A DNA stretch of 64,000 bases, taken from positions 51,689-115,688 of the forward strand of contig NZ_QQBJ01000023.1 in NCBI RefSeq assembly GCF_003347205.1, read 5' to 3'. This stretch comes from Mycolicibacterium moriokaense (GTDB lineage Bacteria; Actinomycetota; Actinomycetes; Mycobacteriales; Mycobacteriaceae). Every line of letters begins with the position of its first letter. Within the stretch, counting starts at the first letter, position 1. Below the pieces are notes generated by a model. It ran no database searches. It saw only the letters and a list, made by a program, of their open reading frames with translations, and had not been told where the DNA came from. Position numbers and translations under genes: made by a program. Positions 9,138-18,352 of this stretch are shown one piece after another.

Positions 9138-9476
9138 ATGCTCGTACACATCTGTGCCGCGGACGACTGGCAGCGCGCCAAGGACCGCGGCGAGCATCGT
9201 CCGGACTCGTTGGCTGCGGTCGGGTTCGTTCATCTTTCGGCGCCTGAGCAGGTGCATCTGCCGGCCAACCGGCTCTACGCGGGCCGCACCGACCTGGTTC
9301 TGCTGCACATCGATCCGGACAGGCTGACTGCGCCGCTGCGCTGGGAGCCCGGCGTGCCGACGGACCCGGAGTCGATGGAGTTTCCGCACTTGTACGGCCC
9401 GCTGCCGGTGATGGCTGTGACGAGCGTCACGCGGTATCAGCCGGAATCCGACGGGTCGTTCTCACCGCTGACATAG
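9138..9476 (+). CDS. DUF952 family protein
   Basis: 112 residues starting MLVHICAADDW. The family signature is visible: an opening HI segment, GFVHLSAPEQVHLPANRLYAG, then a central VLLHIDPDRL and PHLYGPLP near the end. DUF952 proteins are small cytosolic proteins related in fold to ADP-ribosyl or 2'-phosphotransferases; the activity is not established. The ribosome site GGGGAG directly precedes the ATG. Its final 40 bases overlap the convergent RidA gene. Confidence 0.82.
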   Translation: MLVHICAADDWQRAKDRGEHRPDSLAAVGFVHLSAPEQVHLPANRLYAGRTDLVLLHIDPDRLTAPLRWEPGVPTDPESMEFPHLYGPLPVMAVTSVTRYQPESDGSFSPLT

Positions 9477-9829
9477 GCGTCCACCTCGATCTCCACCATC
9501 AGTTCGGGGGAGATCAGCGACGAGACCTCCACCATGGTCGCGGTGGGACGGACGTCGCCGAACACCTCGGCGTGCACGGCACCGACGTCGCGCCATCGGG
9601 AGATGTCCGTGACGAACATCCGGGTGCGTATGACGTCGGCCAGTGAAGCGCCGGCCTCGATGAGTGCGGTCTCGATGCGACGCAACGCCTCTCGGGTCTG
9701 ATCGGCAATCGTGTCGCCGGGCGCGGTGGTTCCCGACACCGCGACGAACGGCCCGGTGCGCACCGCACGCGAATAGCCGACCGCGGCTTCGAACTCCGAA
9801 CCCGATGACACGTTGCGGCGTCGGTTCAC
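9437..9829 (-). CDS. RidA family protein
   Basis: 130 residues. YSRAVRTGPFVAVSGTTAPG at the N-terminus and VIRTRMFVTDISRWRDVGAVHAEVFG then RPTATMVEVSSLISPELMVEIEVDA match the YjgF/YER057c/RidA fold. Canonical RidA hydrolyses reactive enamine/imine intermediates; the key Arg lies in RPTATMVEV and a Glu near the end (VEIEVDA) is present. Subfamily unassigned. Overlaps the DUF952 gene tail to tail by 40 bp. Confidence 0.85.
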   Translation of the reverse strand: MNRRRNVSSGSEFEAAVGYSRAVRTGPFVAVSGTTAPGDTIADQTREALRRIETALIEAGASLADVIRTRMFVTDISRWRDVGAVHAEVFGDVRPTATMVEVSSLISPELMVEIEVDAYVSGENDPSDSG

Positions 9830-9889
9830 CGTTACAAATTTAGTGCGGACTGTCGTGGCCGCGGGGCCGACTCCCTACACTGACCCACC

Positions 9890-10669
9890 GTGAGCATTCT
9901 GGTGGGCTTCGCGCCATGGATCGTCTATTGGGTACTGGTGGGCAACGTCCCGTTCGAGGCCGCGGTTTTGGTGGCGCTCGCGGTCGCGGTGACGGCGTTC
10001 GTGATCGGCCGCGTCAAGGGCACACCGGGACGCACGCTCGAAATCGGCGCCATCGCAACGTTTGTGGTCCTGGCGGTGCTGACTTTCACCGTCAGCCAGT
10101 CGTTCATGGAGCAGTGGATGCAGCCGCTGAGCAATGCAGGCATCTTCCTCGTGGCGCTGAGCAGCGTCCTGGTGGGCAGGCCGTTCGTTCGGGAGTTCGC
10201 CGAAGTCGACCAGCCCGACGAAGTGATCAAGGGCCAGGTGTTCAAACGCATCACCACGCTGTTGACCTGGATCTGGGTCGGCGCATTCGCGGGGATGACG
10301 ATCTCCTCGGCGATCCCGCCGATCGTGTACGGGAAGGCGACCATCCTCGACACCAAGACACCGCTGTCGTTCGTCTGCTACTGGATCATTCCGTTCACAC
10401 TGCTCGGCCTGGCCGCTCTGGCGTCGCGGGTGCTGCCCGAGAAGATGACTCCGGGCGACGACGAAGTCCGCAACACGTCGTTCGTCACGTTCGCCGAGGC
10501 CGAGATCGACCAGTTGATGTATGCCGCCACCGAACACGCGAACCGCGAGGTCGGTGCGGGCAAAGAGGCCTATGACGTCCGCATCGGCGCCAAGGGCATC
10601 CCGCTGTCGGGGGACGAGACCCGCGAATCATGGCCTGCGACATACAAAGTCCGCGCCAAGAAGCGCTAG
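9890..10669 (+). CDS. Conserved membrane protein of unknown function
   Basis: 259 residues from a GTG start. Five or six membrane helices fill residues 1-190 (for example WIVYWVLVGNVPFEAAVLV and TPLSFVCYWIIPFTLLGLAAL). The last 70 residues form a soluble tail with ITFAE-like acidic and basic stretches. No catalytic motif recognised. The gene lies between the RidA gene and a decayed hydrolase, in a stretch that I do not recall from M. tuberculosis, so it may be clade-specific. Confidence 0.7.
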   Translation: MSILVGFAPWIVYWVLVGNVPFEAAVLVALAVAVTAFVIGRVKGTPGRTLEIGAIATFVVLAVLTFTVSQSFMEQWMQPLSNAGIFLVALSSVLVGRPFVREFAEVDQPDEVIKGQVFKRITTLLTWIWVGAFAGMTISSAIPPIVYGKATILDTKTPLSFVCYWIIPFTLLGLAALASRVLPEKMTPGDDEVRNTSFVTFAEAEIDQLMYAATEHANREVGAGKEAYDVRIGAKGIPLSGDETRESWPATYKVRAKKR

Positions 10670-10729
10670 TAACCGATAGCCGGGCGACGTGAGCGCCGAC
10701 GGCGTCGTGCGGGTGCACGGTTCGAATCT

Positions 10730-11192
10730 CTCGGCGGGGTCGTGGTCGCCGAGACCGCTCGCCGCATTCCGGATCAGGTTGGTGGGCTTGTGTACGTCGG
10801 CGCCCTCGTGCCCGTCCCCGGGGCGAATGCGGCCGGCATCGTCTTCGGACACGATCTGCCGACGGACGAACCGAGAACGACCACGCAAGAGCGGGCGAAG
10901 CTGTTCTTCGCCAGCGGGATGACCGAGCAGCAGTGGGACATCCTGTGGCAGCAGTTCGTGCCGGAATCCCCGCTGCTGTGGAACGCGCGGCTGCAGGGCC
11001 ACAGCGCCGCGGTGCCCACGACATATGTCAGCCTCGCCGATGACGTCGGCGTGCCGCCGGAGGTTTGCAGAACGCATGGTCGCCAACCTCGGAACAGGCG
11101 TACAGCACATAGTGCTTCCGACTGGGCACATTGCCGTGATGACGAGGCCCGAAGAACTTGCAAACGCAATTAACCGCGTGATCAACGGTTGA
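10730..11192 (+). pseudogene. Alpha/beta hydrolase remnant, truncated and frameshifted
   Basis: The reading begins abruptly at LGGVVVAETARRIPDQV, the region just after the nucleophile of alpha/beta hydrolases, followed by LVYVGALVPVPGA and VPTTYVSLADD. Near 11065 the sequence shifts by one base into a frame reading FAERMVANLGTGVQHIVLPTGHIAVMT and ending at TGA 11190-11192. The oxyanion HG motif and the nucleophile Ser are missing, so the N-terminal half is gone. The two frames together match the C-terminal half of an esterase such as the salicylate esterase/MES type. It is probably not functional. Confidence 0.75.
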
Positions 11193-11264
11193 CTTGGTAG
11201 TTTGCCGAGAGTTTGCTTGCAGCAACCATAGGGGTGTGGGTCGGGGTTTTTGGGGGAGGACGAC

Positions 11265-11897
11265 GTGTCCGATCGTGCCGTCAACCGTGGGCTTTTTAGG
11301 TCGCTGATCGTCGCGGCGGGACTGTCGAGCGCCCTGATTCTGAGTCCGCCCGCGGCCGCGAAATGGCCCGCCGCGGAACCGTGTGTGTCCTCCGACGGCC
11401 TGACCCTGAGGCAGCAGTACGGCTACTCGGCGGCGGTGATCACGTCCGACTGCACCCAGGTCCAGGCCGGTGAGCGGTGGGCCGTATCGGTGCCGTGGAT
11501 CATGGACAGCCGCTTCGAGCAGAAGCCCCCGGGGTTCGTCACCGACTATGCCAGCCCGCTCGACGACTTCCGCGGACGGCTGCAGAGCATCGATGTCGTC
11601 GTCGATGCCGGATCGGCGTACCAGTCGAACCGGTCCTACCCCGGCGACAACAAGATCTGGGTCGGTGAACTGCCCACAGCGCCAGGGCTTCCCGCGGTCG
11701 ACTCCGTCGGACTCGGTTCGCTGGATCCATTGCCGGTCGGCAGGCACGCCGTCGAGGTCTACTGGAATCTGCGGGCCCCAGTGTGCGACGGCTTCACCGC
11801 CGACCAAGCCACCAGCTGCCTGCCGGCGGGCAAGACGCTGGTCAAGCGAATCGGCTTCACGGTGGTCGCGCCTCACGAGCAGAGCCAAGGCACGTGA
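11265..11897 (+). CDS. Secreted protein of unknown function
   Basis: 210 residues from GTG 11265, which has GGGGGAGG six bases upstream. A signal peptide (LFRSLIVAAGLSSALILSPPAAA, Ala-Lys junction about residue 33) leads to a mature part with four cysteines (EPCVSSDG, SDCTQVQ, APVCDGF, SCLPAG), probably forming two disulfides outside the membrane. No lipobox and no membrane anchor. I do not recognise the family. It is convergent with sigA, with 50 bp between stops. Confidence 0.75.
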   Translation: MSDRAVNRGLFRSLIVAAGLSSALILSPPAAAKWPAAEPCVSSDGLTLRQQYGYSAAVITSDCTQVQAGERWAVSVPWIMDSRFEQKPPGFVTDYASPLDDFRGRLQSIDVVVDAGSAYQSNRSYPGDNKIWVGELPTAPGLPAVDSVGLGSLDPLPVGRHAVEVYWNLRAPVCDGFTADQATSCLPAGKTLVKRIGFTVVAPHEQSQGT

Positions 11898-11947
11898 GCG
11901 GCGCGGCCGCCGTCAGCTAACTCACGCCCGACGGCGCCGTCGCCGAC

Positions 11948-13486
<1,539 letters not shown>

Positions 13487-13508
13487 GTCACCCTTTCGGT
13501 CATGAGGA

Positions 13509-13540
13509 TTTCGATGGCTCAGGGGCATGCTCCATCGAAA
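13509..13540 (-). repeat. Inverted repeat in the sigA leader
   Basis: TTTCGATGG at 13509-13517 and its exact complement CCATCGAAA at 13532-13540 are separated by 14 bases. The structure lies 23 to 54 bases before the sigA start codon and could form an RNA hairpin or an operator. No other function is visible in this 190-bp gap. Confidence 0.6.
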
Positions 13541-13616
13541 AGCATCTGCTATGTCGAATGTGGCGCTGATATCTGCTGGGATACTCGCCGCTTTCCGGTC
13601 GCGGCCGCCGTCGACC

Positions 13617-13622
13617 ATTGTA
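13617..13622 (-). promoter_or_regulatory. Candidate -10 element of sigA
   Basis: On the complement the hexamer TACAAT is a good -10 match about 130 bases before the sigA GTG. No convincing -35 hexamer sits 16-18 bases upstream. If used, the untranslated leader would be about 120 bases and would contain the 9-bp inverted repeat at 13509-13540. Confidence 0.35.
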
Positions 13623-13678
13623 ACGACAGTGTTCGATAACGCCGCGTCGAGCGGGAAATTTCGCTTCCCCGGGCGTGG

Positions 13679-14488
13679 CTACTTGGCAGTAGCCGTGACG
13701 TCGATCTCGGCTGCCATCGCCGCTCCGACGATGCCTGCCGTGTTCAACAAGGTGGCGGCCACCACCGGTGTGCGGTTCTTAAGCAGCGGGATCCACTTGT
13801 CGGCCTTGCGGCTGATGCCGCCGCCCGCGATGAACAGATCGGGCCAGATCGCGTTCTCGATCGCGATGAGCACCTTGTCGACCTCTTTGCACCAGCGCTC
13901 GTAGCTCCAGTCCTTCTTTTCCTTCACCGACGACGCGGCCCGGTGCTCGGCCTCCTTGCCGTCGACCTCGAGGTGGCCGAATTCGGTGTTGGGCAGCAGG
14001 ACGCCGTTGTGGATCACCGCCGATCCGATGCCGGTGCCGAAGGTCAGCAGCACGATGACGCCGCTGTTGTTGCGGCCCGCGCCGAACCTCTCCTCGGCCA
14101 GGCCGGCCGCGTCGGCGTCGTTGAGCACGGCCACTTTCTGGCCGTCGAGTTCTTTGCTGAAGAACTGGCTGGCGTTGCAGCCGATCCAGGCCTTGTCGAC
14201 GTTGGCCGCGGTGCGAACCATCCCGCTGGTCACGACGCCGGGGTATGTGACGCCGACATTGTCGGTCCAGCCGAACTCGCGAACGACGGCGGCGACGGTC
14301 TTGCTCACGGCGTCGGGTGTCGCCGGTTGCGGAGTCGCCAGCTTGAACCGTTCACCGATCAGCTGACCGGTGTCCAGGTCGACGATGCCACCCTTGACGC
14401 CGCTGCCGCCCACGTCGACACCGAACCCTCGGCGGTGCGAGCCTCCATTGGTGCTCGGGTCGGCTGCGGGCGAATCGGTGGCTGTCAT
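13679..14488 (-). CDS. ppgK: Polyphosphate glucokinase PpgK
   Basis: 269 residues (M. tuberculosis enzyme about 265). ROK-type sugar kinase: phosphate motif FGVDVGGSGVKGGIVD at the N-terminus, glucose-binding Asp in VLNDADAAGLAE, LLTFGTGIGSAVIHNG and the late LFIAGGGISRKADKW. It phosphorylates glucose using inorganic polyphosphate or ATP in the cytosol. ATG 14488 is chosen over a four-residue extension. It is divergent from suhB, with an 83-bp shared promoter region, as in other mycobacteria. Confidence 0.95.
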   Translation of the reverse strand: MTATDSPAADPSTNGGSHRRGFGVDVGGSGVKGGIVDLDTGQLIGERFKLATPQPATPDAVSKTVAAVVREFGWTDNVGVTYPGVVTSGMVRTAANVDKAWIGCNASQFFSKELDGQKVAVLNDADAAGLAEERFGAGRNNSGVIVLLTFGTGIGSAVIHNGVLLPNTEFGHLEVDGKEAEHRAASSVKEKKDWSYERWCKEVDKVLIAIENAIWPDLFIAGGGISRKADKWIPLLKNRTPVVAATLLNTAGIVGAAMAAEIDVTATAK

Positions 14489-14571
14489 GTGCCCACACAT
14501 TAGTGGTTTCGCATTGCTTTGGCTGGCGTGCTGGGCAACCGGTTGGCGAGAATTTGTGCTGCGATAAGGCA

Positions 14572-15423
14572 GTGGAAAGACTCGGACTCGATCCCGCCGA
14601 ACTCCGCGCGGTCGCCGAGCGGTTGGCGACCGAAGCGGCCGACTTCGTGCGGCGCCGTCGCGAGGAAGTCTTCGCTGGGGCGGCGCAGCGGGAAGCGACC
14701 GGTTCGGCGGTGCGCGCCAAGAGCACCCCGACCGATCCCGTCACCGTCGTCGACACCGAGACCGAAGCGCTGCTGCGCGACCGGCTGGCCCAGTGGCGGC
14801 CCGGCGAGCATGTCCTCGGTGAAGAGGGCGGCGGCCATGCCGACGACAGCGCAGGCCGCCCGACCTGGGTTGTCGACCCCATCGACGGCACGGTCAACTT
14901 CGTCTACGGGCTGCCCGCGTACGCGGTGTCGGTGGCCGTGCAGATCGACGGCCGCTCCATCGCAGGCGCGGTGGCCAATGTCGTCGACGGCGCGGTGTAC
15001 TCGGCGGCGCGCGGTCTTGGCGCACACGTGATCCGCGGTGACGCCACGGTGCCGCTTCGGTGCAGCCAGGTCGATGATCTGTCAATGTCGTTGGTGGGCA
15101 CCGGATTCGGCTACGAGCAGCAACTCCGGCAACGACAGGCCGCGGTGCTGGCGGTACTGCTGCCGCAGGTCCGCGACATCCGGCGGTTCGGTTCGGCGGC
15201 GCTGGACCTGTGCCTGGTCGGGGCGGGCCTGATGGACGCCTACTACGAGGACAACCTCAACGTGTGGGATTGGGCGGCAGGCGCTCTGATCGCCGCGGAG
15301 GCCGGTGCGCGGGTACGGGTGTCGCCGCTGGACGGGGACGCCAACAGGGGAATGGTGATCGCGGCCGCACCCGGTGTCGACGACGCGTTCACCGACGCGC
15401 TGCGCCGCGCCGGCGGCGCCTGA
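14572..15423 (+). CDS. suhB: Inositol-1-monophosphatase SuhB
   Basis: 283 residues from GTG 14572 (VERLGLDPAELRAVAERL); M. tuberculosis SuhB is similar in length. Metal-binding motifs of the inositol monophosphatase superfamily are present: GEEGGG (E of motif 1), WVVDPIDGTVNFVYGLP (D-P-I-D-G-T), and WDWAAGALIAAEAGARV near the C-terminus. It dephosphorylates inositol-1-phosphate to inositol, feeding phosphatidylinositol, mannoside lipids and mycothiol. An in-frame extension upstream lacks similarity and overlaps the divergent promoter. Confidence 0.93.
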   Translation: MERLGLDPAELRAVAERLATEAADFVRRRREEVFAGAAQREATGSAVRAKSTPTDPVTVVDTETEALLRDRLAQWRPGEHVLGEEGGGHADDSAGRPTWVVDPIDGTVNFVYGLPAYAVSVAVQIDGRSIAGAVANVVDGAVYSAARGLGAHVIRGDATVPLRCSQVDDLSMSLVGTGFGYEQQLRQRQAAVLAVLLPQVRDIRRFGSAALDLCLVGAGLMDAYYEDNLNVWDWAAGALIAAEAGARVRVSPLDGDANRGMVIAAAPGVDDAFTDALRRAGGA

Positions 15424-15457
15424 TCGCTCGAATGCGTTCGGCGGTAACCGGATTGGC

Positions 15458-16114
15458 TCAGCAGGCAGCGCTGTGGATCTTCGAGATCAACGACGGGTCG
15501 GCGGGTTGGGTGGCCTCGGGACGCAGGCTGGACAACACCGCTTCGATGTCGTCGCTGCGCGCCAGCTCCGTGAAGTCGGTGCCGATCGCGAGGTCCACCG
15601 CGTTGTCGGGCCGCTGATCCTGGTACAGCTCGACACACGGCGCGACGAGCCAGAGGGCCGCGGCGGCGGCGCGCCCGTTGGGGCCGAAGCGGATCTGGCC
15701 CTGGCACGCCAGCCGGTTGTTCGCGTAGAGCGGGTCGTTCTCGGCCGTCGGATCGGCGAATCCGAGGTCTCGCAGCTGGCCGGCCACTTCGGCGGCCTGG
15801 CCACCCTGGCCACTGGCGTTGAGCACCCTGATCTTGGCGTCGGCCAGGTTCGCGGGGCCGACCTCCGTCATCGAGGCGCGCGTCACCTGCTCACCGAGCT
15901 TGGACTGGGTGGGGTCGCTGGTGGTGTTGTCGGCGGGCGGGTTGCACGCGGCCGCTTCCTGCACGTCCGCGGGGCGGTTGAGGGCGAACACCCAGATCAC
16001 CAGGGTCACCACGGCCAGCGCCGCGAACATCAGGATTCCCGGCATGAAATTGCGTCGCCGGAACGGCCGGCCGTGCTTGTCGAAGGCCGTGCCTTCGGTG
16101 ATTTGAGCGACCAC
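15458..16114 (-). CDS. cei: Envelope integrity protein Cei (LytR C-terminal domain)
   Basis: 218 residues. A short cytosolic stretch (QITEGTAFDKHGRPFRRRN) precedes one membrane helix, about residues 24-46, and an extracytoplasmic domain with the LytR_C signature (KIRVLNASGQGGQAAEVAGQLRDLGF). Four cysteines in the outer part could form disulfides. It matches mycobacterial Cei (Rv2700 from memory), needed for cell envelope integrity. The start is a GTG; the next codon is GTC. It is divergent from the DUF4193 gene across a 164-bp region carrying a CRP-type site. Confidence 0.9.
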   Translation of the reverse strand: MVAQITEGTAFDKHGRPFRRRNFMPGILMFAALAVVTLVIWVFALNRPADVQEAAACNPPADNTTSDPTQSKLGEQVTRASMTEVGPANLADAKIRVLNASGQGGQAAEVAGQLRDLGFADPTAENDPLYANNRLACQGQIRFGPNGRAAAAALWLVAPCVELYQDQRPDNAVDLAIGTDFTELARSDDIEAVLSSLRPEATQPADPSLISKIHSAAC

Positions 16115-16167
16115 ACCTGCACTCTAAAACCAGCGGCGTCAGCGCTTCGACTAGGACTGCGAGCGAT

Positions 16168-16183
16168 TGTGATGTAAATCACA
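16168..16183. promoter_or_regulatory. CRP/FNR-type operator
   Basis: The 16-bp palindrome TGTGATGTAAATCACA is a perfect match to the cAMP receptor protein consensus TGTGA-N6-TCACA, which mycobacterial Crp (Rv3676 type) shares. It lies between cei and the DUF4193 gene, centred about 75 bp before the predicted start of the rightward transcript. Confidence 0.7.
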
Positions 16184-16215
16184 GTTGCGGATACCCGAAA
16201 CTGGGCACGAATCGT

Positions 16216-16244
16216 TTGGCGGATGCGTTCGACGCTGGTACAAA
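16216..16244 (+). promoter_or_regulatory. Candidate promoter of the DUF4193 gene
   Basis: TTGGCG and TACAAA are separated by 17 bases, each four of six to the SigA consensus. The predicted start of transcription falls near 16251, about 28 bases before the ATG and about 75 bases after the CRP-type operator. Confidence 0.4.
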
Positions 16245-16278
16245 GCTCTGTCGCAAGGTTCACGGAGGGGACACGACG

Positions 16279-16581
16279 ATGGCTACCGACTACGACGCCC
16301 CACGGCGCACCGAGACCGACGATGTCTCCGAGGATTCACTCGAGGAACTCAAGGCTCGGCGGAATGAAGCTCAATCCGCGGTAGTGGATGTTGACGAGTC
16401 CGATTCCGCCGAAAACTTCGAACTGCCGGGTGCTGATCTGTCCGGCGAAGAGCTGTCCGTGCGGGTGATCCCGAAGCAGGCCGACGAGTTCACCTGCTCG
16501 AGCTGCTTCCTCGTGCACCACCGCAGCCGGCTCGCCAGCGAGAAGAACGGCGTGATGATCTGTTCCGACTGCGCGGCCTGA
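16279..16581 (+). CDS. DUF4193 zinc-ribbon protein
   Basis: 100 residues. The N-terminal 65 residues are acidic; the C-terminal part has two CxxC pairs, Cys73/76 in EFTCSSCFLVHHRSRLA and Cys95/98 in MICSDCAA, an evident zinc ribbon. DUF4193 is conserved throughout actinobacteria beside cei and dut (Rv2699c from memory). A strong GGAGGGG site seven bases before ATG 16279 sets the start. Probably a cytosolic nucleic-acid or polymerase-associated factor, but the role is unproven. Confidence 0.88.
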   Translation: MATDYDAPRRTETDDVSEDSLEELKARRNEAQSAVVDVDESDSAENFELPGADLSGEELSVRVIPKQADEFTCSSCFLVHHRSRLASEKNGVMICSDCAA

Positions 16582-16588
16582 TCCAAGG

Positions 16589-17080
16589 TCAGGCACGCAG
16601 CGCGGACAGCACCCGATCCGGATGGCGACAGCTCACCAGCCAGTACGGCGTGGGGTCGTCCGGGTCGTCGAGCACCAGAAGTGCCATGGGGCCGACGAAG
16701 GCCCGGTGCACGACATAGGCGGCCGGATCCAGCTGGCGGCCCAGCGCTGCGGACTTCGCCGTCCTGGGCACCACGGCTGACCGCGAGATCACGCTGACGG
16801 GCAGATGCGCCTCGCCAACCCACAACTCGGTCTCGGCGGCCGGGTCGTCACCGGCGCCGCTGACCACCCGCACCTCGGTCTTGGAAAACCACAGCAGGAC
16901 GGCCGCGGCCACCGGCAGCAACACCGCGAACGACACCCAATTGGGCAGGGCCCGCACACCTTGGTTGACTTCGAGCGCGATCAGCCCGGCGAGGGCGAAC
17001 CCGGGCGGCCACCACCACCACGGCACCCACAGCCGCTCGGAATAGCGCACGACTTGTGGTGCTGCGCGCGTGTCGGACAC
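16589..17080 (-). CDS. DUF3093 membrane protein
   Basis: 163 residues from GTG 17080 ([18 protein letters not shown]). Two membrane helices, [19 protein letters not shown] (about 17-37) and 47-65, are followed by a soluble domain ending in [19 protein letters not shown]. These are the marks of DUF3093 (Rv2698 from memory). The open frame runs 90 codons further upstream, but that part is antisense to dut. It is divergent from dut with only 25 bp between the starts, so the promoters must overlap each other's coding sequence. Confidence 0.8.
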   Translation of the reverse strand: MSDTRAAPQVVRYSERLWVPWWWWPPGFALAGLIALEVNQGVRALPNWVSFAVLLPVAAAVLLWFSKTEVRVVSGAGDDPAAETELWVGEAHLPVSVISRSAVVPRTAKSAALGRQLDPAAYVVHRAFVGPMALLVLDDPDDPTPYWLVSCRHPDRVLSALRA

Positions 17081-17105
17081 GACGCCAAGGGTAATCTCAT
17101 GCCTC

Positions 17106-17570
17106 GTGTCCACCCCTCTGGCAGTCGTTCGCCTCGACCGCGATCTGCCGATGCCCAGCCGAGCCCACGAGGGCGACGCGGGCATCGACCTGTTCAGCGC
17201 CGTCGACGTCGAACTGCCGCCCGGCCACCGTGCGCTCGTGCCGACGGGTGTCGCGGTGGCTATTCCGTACGGCATGGTGGGGTTGGTCCATCCACGGTCG
17301 GGTTTGGCTGCGCGCGTGGGACTTTCGATCGTCAACAGCCCGGGCACCATCGACGCCGGTTATCGCGGCGAGATCAAGGTGGCATTGATCAACCTCGATC
17401 CCGCGCAGCCCATCGTCGTGCACCGAGGTGACCGGATCGCCCAGCTGCTGGTGCAGCGGGTGGAGTTGCCAGAGCTGGTCGAGGTGACCTCGTTCGATGA
17501 AGCCGGCCTGACCGGCACTTCCCGTGGCGACGGCGGCCACGGTTCCTCCGGCGGACATGCGAGTTTGTGA
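17106..17570 (+). CDS. dut: dUTP diphosphatase
   Basis: 154 residues, trimeric dUTPase family. Conserved motifs in order: AGIDLFSA (1), [19 protein letters not shown] (2), [17 protein letters not shown] (3), [11 protein letters not shown] (4) and the Gly-rich flexible tail [14 protein letters not shown] (5). It hydrolyses dUTP to dUMP and pyrophosphate, limiting uracil in DNA and supplying thymidylate synthesis. GTG 17106 matches the M. tuberculosis start. Its stop overlaps the start of the DUF3710 gene, so the two are translationally coupled. Confidence 0.96.
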   Translation: MSTPLAVVRLDRDLPMPSRAHEGDAGIDLFSAVDVELPPGHRALVPTGVAVAIPYGMVGLVHPRSGLAARVGLSIVNSPGTIDAGYRGEIKVALINLDPAQPIVVHRGDRIAQLLVQRVELPELVEVTSFDEAGLTGTSRGDGGHGSSGGHASL

Positions 17571-18337
17571 TGGCTTTTGGAAGACATGCCAAGTCCGATG
17601 ATCCCGATTTCGACGACGAGGTCGGCGAGGTCGGCGAGACCTCGGAATCGGACTCCGGCGCACGTGACGACGAGTTGGACGGCCCGTTCGACATCGACGA
17701 TTTCGACGACCCCGCGGCGGCGGCCGTGGCCCGGCTCGATCTCGGCTCGGTGCTGGTCCCGATGCCCGAGGCGGGCCAAGTGCAGGTGGAGCTCACGGAG
17801 GGCGGCGTGCCGAGCGCGGTCTGGGTGGTGACGGCCAACGGCCGGTTCACCGTCGCGGCCTACGCGGCGCCGAAGAGCTCGGCGCTGTGGCGCGAGGTCG
17901 CCTCGGAGCTGGCCGAATCGCTGCGCAAGGACGCCTCGGAGGTGCGCATCGAGGACGGCCCGTGGGGTCGGGAAGTGGTCGGCGCCGCACCCGCTGGTGT
18001 GGTGCGGTTCATCGGTGTCGACGGCTACCGGTGGATGATCCGCTGTGTGGTGAACGGGCCGCAGCAGACCATCGACGCGCTCAGCGATGAGGCACGTGAA
18101 GCGTTGGCCGACACCGTTGTTCGTCGTGGCGACACGCCGTTGCCGGTGCGTACCCCGCTGCCGGTGCAGTTGCCCGACCCGATGGCCGAGCAGCTGCGCG
18201 CCGCGGCCGAGCAGCAGGCGGCCGCCCAGCAGGCCGCGCAGCAGCAACAGGAGCCGCCGCCGCAGTCGCAGCCGGTGGCCCGGCGCAGCGAGCACGGGTC
18301 GGCGATGCAGCAGCTGCGCACCATCACCGGCGGCTAG
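17570..18337 (+). CDS. DUF3710 family protein
   Basis: 255 residues. An acidic N-terminal stretch (residues 8-45) leads to the DUF3710 domain with RLDLGSVLVPMPEAGQVQVEL, ALWREVASELAESLR and GPWGREV; the tail (about 200-240) is rich in Gln and Ala. ATG 17570 overlaps the dut stop (TGATG); a GTG one codon earlier is possible. No membrane segment. Conserved in actinobacteria next to dut (Rv2696c); function unknown, probably cytosolic. Confidence 0.87.
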   Translation: MAFGRHAKSDDPDFDDEVGEVGETSESDSGARDDELDGPFDIDDFDDPAAAAVARLDLGSVLVPMPEAGQVQVELTEGGVPSAVWVVTANGRFTVAAYAAPKSSALWREVASELAESLRKDASEVRIEDGPWGREVVGAAPAGVVRFIGVDGYRWMIRCVVNGPQQTIDALSDEAREALADTVVRRGDTPLPVRTPLPVQLPDPMAEQLRAAAEQQAAAQQAAQQQQEPPPQSQPVARRSEHGSAMQQLRTITGG

Positions 18338-18352
18338 ACGCAGAGGACGCCT

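Noticed and set aside
10718-10745. ggttcgaatc, a sequence like a tRNA T-loop
   Set aside because: The flanking five bases on each side do not pair, and no acceptor, D or anticodon arms are found; it is chance within a pseudogene border.
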